This document shows, piece by piece, positions 15,952-21,357 of a stretch of 21,357 nucleotides of DNA. A program made the translations under genes and the position numbers. The notes beneath the pieces were generated by a model. It did not search any database, was not told where the DNA came from, and was given only the letters and a program-made list of their open reading frames with translations. This DNA comes from a bacterium (GTDB taxonomy: Bacteria; Vulcanimicrobiota; Vulcanimicrobiia; Vulcanimicrobiales; SCRA01): NCBI GenBank assembly GCA_004298675.1, contig SCRI01000074.1:1-21357 (forward strand). The letters run 5' to 3'. Position 1 is the first letter of the stretch. Every line of letters starts with the position of its first letter.

Positions 15952-16734
15952 GTGGCTGATATCGAGTATTCGGTGGAGCGCGGGGTCGCCACCATCACGC
16001 TCAATCGACCCGAGCGCAAGAATGCCTTTACCGTCCCCATGATCGATCAATGGGCAGAGCTCGTGCGTCGCGCCCGGACGGACGAAGCTGTGCGTGTCGT
16101 GATCCTCACGGGAGCCGGTGAGGCGTTCTGCGCCGGTATCGACATGGACAGCCTGGACGAGATCGGTCACGATCCATTGGCGTGGAAGGCGCTGCTGAAC
16201 GACCATATCAACCACGTCGCGTTTGCGATGGAGGAGTTGGATAAGCCGGTTATCGCAGCCGTCAGCGGACCCGCCGTGGGGGCGGGAATGGATATGGCCC
16301 TCATGTGTGACATGCGTTTCGCCGCCCCGTCTGCCCGGTTCTCCGAAGGCTACATTCGTCTCGGCTTGGTTCCAGGCGATGGCGGCTGCTACTATCTGCC
16401 GCGTCTCGTGGGGCCGGCCGTCGCGTTGGAGCTCCTGCTGACGGGCAATTTCATCGACGCCGAACAAGCGGAGCGGTACGGCATCGTCAATCGCGTGATC
16501 CGGGACGGGGATCTGATGGAAGCGACGCGTGCCGTGGCAATGAAGATCGCGGAACGCTCCCCGCTGGCGGTGCGCCTCACCAAACGGGCACTTTACCAGT
16601 CGCTGCGCAGCGATCTGCGCACGAGCCTGGACCTCATCTCGTCGCACATGGCGTTGATCCATACGACGCGCGATGCGGCAGAAGCGGTGGACGCGTTCCG
16701 GACGAAGCGTTCGCCGCACTTTGAAGGGAGATAG
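15952..16734 (+). CDS. Crotonase-fold enzyme (enoyl-CoA hydratase/isomerase family)
   Basis: From a GTG at 15952 the product is 260 residues. The crotonase fold is clear: VEYS-type N terminus, NRPERKNAF (18-26), oxyanion-hole segments AFCAGID (59-64) and VSGPAVGAGMDMALMCD (104-120), and RLGLVPGDGG (136-145). The two Glu residues of a classical hydratase (Glu144 and Glu164 of the rat enzyme) align with Asp114 and Tyr134 here, so simple enoyl-CoA hydration is not assured; hydrolase, isomerase or another crotonase chemistry is possible. An in-frame ATG at 15931 is an alternative start; AGGAGG near 15934 favours the GTG. It begins 1 bp after the CoA ligase stop, in the same operon. Confidence 0.9.
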   Translation: MADIEYSVERGVATITLNRPERKNAFTVPMIDQWAELVRRARTDEAVRVVILTGAGEAFCAGIDMDSLDEIGHDPLAWKALLNDHINHVAFAMEELDKPVIAAVSGPAVGAGMDMALMCDMRFAAPSARFSEGYIRLGLVPGDGGCYYLPRLVGPAVALELLLTGNFIDAEQAERYGIVNRVIRDGDLMEATRAVAMKIAERSPLAVRLTKRALYQSLRSDLRTSLDLISSHMALIHTTRDAAEAVDAFRTKRSPHFEGR

Positions 16735-16738
16735 CAGT

Positions 16739-17662
16739 GTGGGAGCCGACCACTTAGCCGATGTCTTCCCGGCGGGCCCGCCGGCGACGAATCTCATTGC
16801 CGGCACGGTGGACTTTCACGTCCACACGGGCCCCGATGCCTTCGACCGCGCGCTGGACGACGACGAAACGGTTGCGGTCGCGTCGCGCGCCGGGATGGGC
16901 GCGATCGTGCTGAAGAATCACGTCTCGGAGACGGCCAGCCGGGCGGTGCTCGCCCGCAAGCGCTCGGGGAGTGTGGAAGTCTATGGCGGCTTGGTGCTCA
17001 ACCACGCCGTGGGAGGCCTGAACGCCGGCGCGGTGCGCTGGATGGCGCGCATAGCGGGACGTCGCGGACGCGTGGTCTGGCTCCCTACGATCGACGCGGG
17101 CAATCACCGCCGTGTGCTCGGCGGCGACGCCGAAAGCGGGATCGAAGTCGTGCACGAGGGGAAGCCCACGGAGGCGCTCGTGCGCGTCATCCAGGCCTGC
17201 GCCGAAGGGGACCTCGTGCTGCAGACGGGCCATACCTCGGCCGACGACGTGCTGATCGTTGCCGCTGCCGCGCGTGCCCACGACGTGCGGGTGTGCGTCA
17301 CGCACGCCATGTTCCCGGTCGTTGGGTTCGACGTGCCGCGGATGCGCACGGCGGCTGCGCTGGGCGTGAAGCTGGAACTCTGCGCCGTCGGGATGCTGAT
17401 GGGCCCGCAGGCGCAGCATGCCTGGATGCGCGCCTGGGGCCACGTCGGTGCGCAAGCATGCGCCCAGGCCATCAAAGAGGTTGGCTCGCAGCACTTCATC
17501 CTGAGCACCGACCTTGGTCAGTTCGGCAACCCAACGCCAGCCGATGGCTATCGCTGGTTCATTCAGGAGCTTCTAAAAGAGGGCGTGTCGTCTCAGGAGA
17601 TCGACCTCATGGCGCGCCACACGCCAATGAGCCTATTGCAGCCCCGCGTACCGAACGAGTAA
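16739..17662 (+). CDS. DUF6282 family amidohydrolase-like protein
   Basis: Starting at a GTG at 16739 the protein is 307 residues. The DFHVHTGPD block (25-33) and overall pattern are those of DUF6282, proteins of unknown function related to the amidohydrolase TIM barrel. A full set of possible metal ligands is present in amidohydrolase order: His27 and His29, Lys59 in LKNH (possible bridging lysine), His165 in TGH, His189 in VTHA and Asp258 in STDLG. The last gene of the plus-strand catabolic operon, it starts 4 bp after the crotonase stop, with AGGGAG upstream. A hydrolytic or decarboxylating step on a pathway intermediate is a reasonable inference; no specific reaction is known to me. Confidence 0.82.
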   Translation: MGADHLADVFPAGPPATNLIAGTVDFHVHTGPDAFDRALDDDETVAVASRAGMGAIVLKNHVSETASRAVLARKRSGSVEVYGGLVLNHAVGGLNAGAVRWMARIAGRRGRVVWLPTIDAGNHRRVLGGDAESGIEVVHEGKPTEALVRVIQACAEGDLVLQTGHTSADDVLIVAAAARAHDVRVCVTHAMFPVVGFDVPRMRTAAALGVKLELCAVGMLMGPQAQHAWMRAWGHVGAQACAQAIKEVGSQHFILSTDLGQFGNPTPADGYRWFIQELLKEGVSSQEIDLMARHTPMSLLQPRVPNE

Positions 17663-17677
17663 GCGAAGGAAGAAGCC

Positions 17678-17722
17678 GTGAAAGATACTACCGGTAGAAG
17701 CAGGCGCTTGCTCCACCTCTAA
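17678..17722 (+). other. Short open frame, possible relic gene start
   Basis: Fifteen bases after the DUF6282 stop a GTG codon follows a good AAGGAAG ribosome site and opens a 14-codon frame ending in TAA. Spacing and strand fit the next gene of the catabolic operon, but the frame ends at once and matches nothing I know. It also contains a perfect 10-bp palindrome CTACCGGTAG (17688-17697). It may be the stump of a gene replaced when the HXS cassette arrived, or it may be chance. Confidence 0.25.
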
Positions 17723-17745
17723 GCAGGCTTCTGGCGGCAAGGCCT

Positions 17746-17773
17746 TTGCAACGAACCCTGTTTGATCTATACT
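17746..17773 (+). promoter_or_regulatory. Sigma70-like promoter of the hxs cassette
   Basis: TTGCAA (17746-17751) and TATACT (17768-17773) are separated by 16 bp, giving a predicted start near 17780 and a leader of about 40 bases before the hxsA ATG. GGGGGA about eight bases before that ATG can act as the ribosome site. The promoter lies in the 157-bp gap after the catabolic operon, so the cassette appears to be transcribed independently. No clear terminator of the upstream operon was seen in the gap. Confidence 0.6.
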
Positions 17774-17819
17774 AAGCCTGGCTTATCAAGCGCCTTTTCT
17801 TGCCGGGGGAACTATAAAA

Positions 17820-18101
17820 ATGGGCAAAGAGCGCGTGTTCCTGAGCTCTCTAGCGTTGGCAGTTGCATCACTTCTCACTGCAACTGGTCTCCAGACGGGC
17901 ACGGCAGCAGCCGAACAACTACCCACTGCGAATACGGTCGCGAATAGTGCCGCCCTTTCGAGCGGCCTGGTCTTGTCGAACGCGGGGGCGGCGACGCCTT
18001 CAGCGCAGCAGCACGAGTCGCATTACTCGCACGAGTCGCACGAGTCGCATTACTCGCACGAATCACACGAGTCGCACTATAGTCACATGTCGGGCTCATA
18101 A
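17820..18101 (+). CDS. hxsA: His-Xaa-Ser repeat precursor protein HxsA
   Basis: The 93-residue protein starts with a Sec signal peptide (MGKER, hydrophobic LSSLALAVASLLTA, probable cleavage after TAAA near residue 31). A low-complexity Ala/Ser/Thr linker follows, then nine uninterrupted His-X-Ser triplets at 65-91, ending Gly-Ser. The triplets form three 9-residue units: HES-HYS-HES twice, then HES-HYS-HMS. This is the modification target of the HXS system described from comparative genomics, in which paired radical SAM enzymes HxsB and HxsC and the small protein HxsD are encoded beside it. The order here, hxsA-hxsD-hxsB-hxsC, is complete. The precursor is short and simple, with no cysteine. 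Modification presumably occurs in the cytoplasm before export; the chemical product is not inferable from sequence. Confidence 0.9.
   Translation: MGKERVFLSSLALAVASLLTATGLQTGTAAAEQLPTANTVANSAALSSGLVLSNAGAATPSAQQHESHYSHESHESHYSHESHESHYSHMSGS
18012..18092 (+). repeat. Three tandem 27-bp units encoding the HXS array
   Basis: Units lie at 18012-18038, 18039-18065 and 18066-18092, each encoding nine residues. Units 1 and 2 differ at only two third-codon positions near the end of unit 2 (GAG/TCG against GAA/TCA). Unit 3 has more silent changes and one coding change (Glu to Met in the last triplet). The near identity of units 1 and 2 points to recent in-frame duplication, while the silent changes show that the protein pattern is under selection. 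Confidence 0.95.
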
Positions 18102-18112
18102 GAGCGAGCCCC

Positions 18113-18436
18113 GTGCTAGACTCAAGGCCGCCCGCGCCGCAACTCGAGTTGCGTGTGCCAATTCAAGTCTATGGACTTGAGACCGTAAAGAAGGCCGCAT
18201 ACAAGTTCACCGACCGCGCGTCATTTAGTTTCGTCGTCGATCGCGACGAGATTGTCTGTCATGTCGTCCTTAAGCCCGGCCGGGCGGCGTCTGAAGCCGA
18301 CGAGTTCCGACGAGCCTTCGATAACGAGCTCCTCGATCAAGATCTTCGACGCATCGTAAGCGAAGAGACCGGTGACATTCGTAATGCCGTACTGGCATAT
18401 GCTTTCTCCCGGTCAGGCCTGCAGCGAAATGAATAA
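18113..18436 (+). CDS. hxsD: His-Xaa-Ser system protein HxsD
   Basis: The 107-residue protein, from a GTG at 18113, has the HxsD pattern: a central VYGLETVKKAAYKFTDRASF segment (about 21-40), a short beta stretch and a C-terminal block FDNELLDQDLRRIVSEETGDIRNAVLAYAF, matching the family trait of a conserved L-L-N/D-x-x-L-R-x-x-I/V region. It has no signal peptide or cysteine. In the HXS system it always accompanies the radical SAM pair and may act as a peptide-recognition or scaffold protein; that role is inferred, not shown. It begins 11 bp after hxsA and overlaps hxsB by 8 bp. The ribosome site is weak, so coupling to hxsA is likely. Confidence 0.88.
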   Translation: MLDSRPPAPQLELRVPIQVYGLETVKKAAYKFTDRASFSFVVDRDEIVCHVVLKPGRAASEADEFRRAFDNELLDQDLRRIVSEETGDIRNAVLAYAFSRSGLQRNE

Positions 18437-19889
18437 GTTCCAGGCCCTCGAGAACTTTTCAGAATCGCTCGATAGTGGCTACAGTCTCCTGCCGTTTAAC
18501 TTTACGCGGCTTGACGGTGACGACTACGTTCTCACCAACATGGTCGGCGAATACCTGATTCTAGCTCGAGATGACCTTCAGGATTTTGTAAAGCACCGGC
18601 TCGCACCATCTACTGAAGCATACGTGTGCCTCAAAGCCAAGCACTTCTTGCTCGACCTGGATTCTAATGCCGCGATCGATTTACTGGCGCTCAAGGCGCG
18701 GACTAAGTTCGAGCGGCTCGCGAACTTAACGGGGCTTCACGTCTTTGTTGCAAGCCTACGATGCGAACATGCGTGTCCGTATTGCCAAGTATCACGCCAG
18801 AGCGACGACGCCTCGCGGTTCGATATGTCACCCGCTACCGCCGACAAAGCGCTTGCTCTGACATTTAGCTCGCCGTCACCCACAATCAAGATCGAGTTTC
18901 AGGGTGGGGAGCCACTGCTCAATTTCCCACTGGTGCAGTATGTCGTGGAGCGGGCTAAAATGTTGAACGCTTTGCATGGGCGCGACCTACAATTCGTTAT
19001 TGCGACTAATCTCGCGCTCGTAACCGACGAGATCCTAGCCTTCTGCAAAACACACGAAATTCTTATCTCCACGTCTTTAGACGGCCCTGCGGACCTCCAT
19101 AATAAGAATCGCCCGCGCCCCGGTAACGATTCCCATCAGCGTGCTGTTGATGGCATCAATATGGCGCGCAGTAGGCTCGGACGGAACCGTGTGAGCGCCT
19201 TGATGACGACCACGAAGGCAAGCCTTGGACGAGTTCGAGAAATTATTGATGAATATGTGCGGCTCGAGTTTCCCGGAATATTCCTCCGCCCGCTTTCGCC
19301 CTACGGGTTTGCTGTCAAGACGAAGTATTATAGCGCATACAACGCTGACGAGTGGCTCGCGTTCTACTTTGAAGGGCTTGAGTATATTATACAGCTGAAT
19401 CAAAATGGAATTGCCTTTCGCGAGTTTTATGCGTCGTTGATACTAAGCAAGATGCTCACCCCATTTGGAACCGGCTTTGTCGATCTCCGTAGCCCTGCTG
19501 GAATCGGTATCGGTGCGATAGTTTACAATTATGATGGTGACGTATACGCTTCAGATGAGAGCCGCATGCTGGCGGAGATGGGAGACAAGACGTTTCGCCT
19601 GGGAAACGTTCACAACAATACGTGGGAGGAGATTATCACTGCTGATGTTCTACTCGATGCCCTGGAATCGAGCTATACCGGCAGCGCGCCGATGTGCTCG
19701 GAATGCGCCTTCGAGCCATTTTGTGGTGCGGATCCCGTCTTCCATTATCGAACCCAGGGAGACACGGTAGGGAACAAACCGAACTCCGCGTTTTGTAAAC
19801 GCAATATGGCGATCTTCCGCTATTTGGTCAGCCGCATGCGCGAGGATGCGGCGGTACACAGCCTGTTCCGCGGCTGGATCCGGATCTAG
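18429..19889 (+). CDS. hxsB: His-Xaa-Ser system radical SAM maturase HxsB
   Basis: From the ATG at 18429 the protein is 486 residues. The radical SAM cluster motif CxxxCxxC is at Cys112, Cys116 and Cys119 (RCEHACPYC), followed by GGEP (159-162), both binding the iron-sulfur cluster and SAM. A C-terminal SPASM-like region has Cys423, Cys426, Cys432 and Cys456, able to hold auxiliary clusters. The long N-terminal part before the motif, with LLPFNFTRLDGDDYVLTNMVGEYLIL, is typical of HxsB. A frame open 19 codons further upstream overlaps hxsD and lacks family resemblance, so I chose the start that overlaps the hxsD stop. It probably modifies the His-X-Ser array of HxsA together with HxsC. Confidence 0.93.
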   Translation: MNKFQALENFSESLDSGYSLLPFNFTRLDGDDYVLTNMVGEYLILARDDLQDFVKHRLAPSTEAYVCLKAKHFLLDLDSNAAIDLLALKARTKFERLANLTGLHVFVASLRCEHACPYCQVSRQSDDASRFDMSPATADKALALTFSSPSPTIKIEFQGGEPLLNFPLVQYVVERAKMLNALHGRDLQFVIATNLALVTDEILAFCKTHEILISTSLDGPADLHNKNRPRPGNDSHQRAVDGINMARSRLGRNRVSALMTTTKASLGRVREIIDEYVRLEFPGIFLRPLSPYGFAVKTKYYSAYNADEWLAFYFEGLEYIIQLNQNGIAFREFYASLILSKMLTPFGTGFVDLRSPAGIGIGAIVYNYDGDVYASDESRMLAEMGDKTFRLGNVHNNTWEEIITADVLLDALESSYTGSAPMCSECAFEPFCGADPVFHYRTQGDTVGNKPNSAFCKRNMAIFRYLVSRMREDAAVHSLFRGWIRI

Positions 19890-19891
19890 TA

Positions 19892-21055
19892 ATGATCACC
19901 TTACGCTCGAGCAATCTGCAGTATCAGAACCTTGAGAACCACGAGCCGTTCATCATCCGTATTTCCACCAATGCCATGCTGCCGGAGCCACTGCGCGCAG
20001 GCGTTGCCTATCTGATTAGCGACGAGCCCCTGCCTGACGGCTTCTGTGTGTACTTGAAAGTTCGAGACCCCGACCGCAAGGAGACACTGCCGCCACATGT
20101 GGCAGGCGTGACCTTGCCGGAGGAGTTTTCTTATCTAAGCGATGGTGACGTCATTCGACTGTCACCGCGCGGCAGAAGCATTCGCGTGCTGTACCGCAAG
20201 GGATCCGAATTCAATCACTTTCTCCTCACTGAGCGATGCAACAACTACTGCTTGATGTGTTCACAGCCACCGAAGATCGCAGATGACTCATATATCGCCG
20301 GCGAGATACTGAGTACAATTCCGCTAATCGACCCAGGGACGAAAGGGCTTGGGCTTACGGGCGGTGAGCCGACGTTGCTGGGCGAGGGCCTCATAAAGAT
20401 TTTAGAGGCGTGTGAAACGTGGCTGCCACGCACCGCGGTACACCTGCTGTCTAATGGCCGTCGCTTTTCGGAGTTACGATTTGCACAACAGTATGCGAAC
20501 GTTCGTCATCATGACTTGATGGTGGGCATACCCTTATATTCCGATCTATCACACCTTCATGACTTTGTGGTTCAGGCTGACGGTGCGTTTGACGAAACGC
20601 TTCGTGGGATCCTCAATCTAAAGCATTTAGGGCAGCGCGTTGAGATTCGAGTGGTAATACACAAGCAAACATACAAGCGTCTTCCACAGCTCGCAGAATT
20701 CATAACGCGTAACCTACTATTTGTCGATCATGTGGCACTCATGGGTCTTGAATTAATGGGCTTTGCTAGAGCGAATCTCGATGCTCTGTGGATCGATCCG
20801 TTCGACTACCAAGATGAGCTTGTGGCCGCTGTAGAGCAGCTCGTGGCGTATCGGATGCATGTATCAATTTACAACCATCAACTGTGCGTGTTGCGTCCGA
20901 ACCTCTGGCGCTATTCAAGGAAATCGATATCTGATTGGAAGAATGAATATATGCCGGAGTGTGAGGGCTGCGGCCAGCGCGATGCCTGCGGTGGCTTCTT
21001 TTCATCGGCACAACTCAAACATAGCGCGCACATTAGACCGCTGTCGCGGGCGTAG
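19892..21055 (+). CDS. hxsC: His-Xaa-Ser system radical SAM maturase HxsC
   Basis: The 387-residue protein begins 2 bp after hxsB. Its radical SAM motif is Cys116, Cys120 and Cys123 (RCNNYCLMC), followed by GLTGGEPTLLG (GGEP at 157-160) and LLSNGRR. A C-terminal cysteine group (Cys357, Cys360, Cys366, in CEGCGQRDACGGFF) can hold an additional cluster and ends with the HxsC-type GGFFSS...IRPL tail, so the gene is probably complete although the IS21-like remnant begins within about 10-20 bp. The N-terminal 100 residues precede the barrel as in other HxsC proteins. It is the partner of HxsB; which of the two does which reaction is unknown. Confidence 0.92.
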   Translation: MITLRSSNLQYQNLENHEPFIIRISTNAMLPEPLRAGVAYLISDEPLPDGFCVYLKVRDPDRKETLPPHVAGVTLPEEFSYLSDGDVIRLSPRGRSIRVLYRKGSEFNHFLLTERCNNYCLMCSQPPKIADDSYIAGEILSTIPLIDPGTKGLGLTGGEPTLLGEGLIKILEACETWLPRTAVHLLSNGRRFSELRFAQQYANVRHHDLMVGIPLYSDLSHLHDFVVQADGAFDETLRGILNLKHLGQRVEIRVVIHKQTYKRLPQLAEFITRNLLFVDHVALMGLELMGFARANLDALWIDPFDYQDELVAAVEQLVAYRMHVSIYNHQLCVLRPNLWRYSRKSISDWKNEYMPECEGCGQRDACGGFFSSAQLKHSAHIRPLSRA

Positions 21056-21243
21056 GGTCAGGTGTGAGCGAGAAGCGAAATGCCCCCGGCTTCGAGAATC
21101 GAAGTGCCCCCACCCTAGGCGGTTGATTTGGCGGTCTTGAGTTTCGCTCCCGCTTGCGCGCGCTGGGCGCGGGTGCGATAGCTCTCGCCGATGATCGGGA
21201 TGATGTGGGCGTGGTGGACCAGGCGGTCGAGAACGGCTGAAGT
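21056..21243 (-). mobile_element. Remnant of an IS21-like insertion sequence (istB end)
   Basis: This stretch holds the tail of istB (21115-21243) and, between it and hxsC, two direct copies of a 14-bp motif, AGCGAAATGCCCCC (21074-21087) and ATCGAAGTGCCCCC (21098-21111), 24 bp apart. Repeated terminal motifs of this kind, ending in a run of C, are typical of IS21-family ends. A CTTCGA-GAA-TCGAAG hairpin (21090-21104) lies in the same region. The outer end probably falls a few bases after the hxsC stop, near TG at 21063-21064. The rest of the element is missing because another element interrupts it. Confidence 0.7.
21115..21243 (-). pseudogene. istB: IstB-like ATPase, C-terminal fragment
   Basis: About 40 codons read AVLDRLVHHAHIIPIIGESY followed by RTRAQRA and a short basic tail, then TAG at 21115. 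This is the characteristic C terminus of IstB, the AAA+ helper ATPase of IS21-family transposition. The upstream 200-odd codons, with the Walker motifs, are replaced by unrelated sequence from about 21243 onward, so the fragment cannot work. Confidence 0.85.
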
Positions 21244-21357
21244 GACCCCCTCGGGGACTGGACACCTCTGAAGCGAAGTGAAGGTGTCCGATGAAGAAAC
21301 CCACTCCACCGGCCAGTCCGGCGAGCGAGCCCGAAGCGTTCGGGCGCTGGACCGCGC
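21243..21357 (+). mobile_element. Left end of a second insertion sequence, probably IS3-type
   Basis: The sequence breaks away from istB at about 21243 with TGACCCC. It then has an 8-bp inverted repeat GGACACCT (21260-21267) and AGGTGTCC (21282-21289), followed one base later by an ATG. A TGGACACC-type start with a short hairpin just before the first ORF is common in IS3-family elements. The element continues past the window, so family assignment is tentative. Confidence 0.5.
21291..21357 (+). CDS. Transposase OrfA-like protein, N-terminal fragment
   Basis: The 22 visible codons begin MKKPTPP and end FGRWTA, resembling the start of HTH transposase-accessory proteins in which a G-R-W-[ST]-A motif leads into the first helix. 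The gene follows the TGGACACC-type inverted repeat of the insertion sequence and runs off the right edge. Too little is present to name a family securely; IS3-type OrfA is the first choice. Confidence 0.45.
   Translation, partial: MKKPTPPASPASEPEAFGRWTA

Noticed and set aside
15823-16806. A 327-codon minus-strand frame opposite the crotonase gene
   Set aside because: Mirror of a strong crotonase gene, with His/Arg-rich composition and no domain signature.
17688-17722. CTACCGGTAG palindrome considered as a terminator of the catabolic operon
   Set aside because: The stem is only 5 bp with no loop and no T-run follows it.
18012-18092. CRISPR-like direct repeats
   Set aside because: The 27-bp units are directly adjacent with no spacers and are in frame inside hxsA.

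Overview
The window (21,357 bp) is mostly GC-rich, tightly packed bacterial DNA with many 4-bp stop/start overlaps, GTG and TTG starts, Sec and Tat export signals and periplasmic-type binding proteins. This points to a diderm, metabolically versatile heterotroph. I cannot fix the lineage from sequence alone; a proteobacterium or a soil candidate phylum such as Eremiobacterota would both fit. No rRNA, tRNA or CRISPR array was seen.

Region 1 (1-3220, minus strand) is a four-gene operon: M20 peptidase, RpiR-type regulator, NodB-fold deacetylase/cyclic amidase, and an MHS-family transporter cut by the window edge. It has a readable promoter and an operator-like palindrome at 3185-3218. It looks like a self-regulated module for taking up and hydrolysing an amide-type compound.

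Region 2 (3262-17662) looks like one large catabolic locus around an FCD-subfamily GntR repressor. A lactonase-like metallo-beta-lactamase gene (3262-4017, plus) ends tail-to-tail against the minus-strand operon. That operon, in transcription order, is GntR, a small SCP2-like protein, an alpha/beta hydrolase, a 3-hydroxyisobutyrate-dehydrogenase-like enzyme, a branched-chain-amino-acid-type ABC importer (binding protein, two permeases, two ATPases) and a PcaC-like decarboxylase. The divergent plus-strand operon encodes a second, Tat-exported binding protein, an acyl-CoA dehydrogenase, an acyl-CoA ligase, a crotonase-fold enzyme and a DUF6282 amidohydrolase-like protein. Together they suggest import of a carboxylic acid, activation to a CoA thioester, dehydrogenation, hydration or hydrolysis, and oxidation of a hydroxy acid. 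The substrate is unknown. A perfect GntR-type operator lies inside the minus-strand promoter, which moves the GntR start to a TTG codon.

Region 3 (17746-21055, plus strand) is the most striking part: a visibly AT-richer cassette matching the His-Xaa-Ser (HXS) system. HxsA is a secreted 93-residue precursor ending in nine consecutive His-X-Ser triplets built as three 9-residue units. It is followed by HxsD and two radical SAM maturases, HxsB and HxsC. A good sigma70-like promoter precedes hxsA. It is probably a ribosomally made, post-translationally modified exported peptide.

Region 4 (21056-21357) is a nested insertion-sequence scar: the end and istB tail of an IS21-like element, broken by the left end and first codons of another element, probably IS3-type. 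This fits a horizontally acquired HXS cassette.
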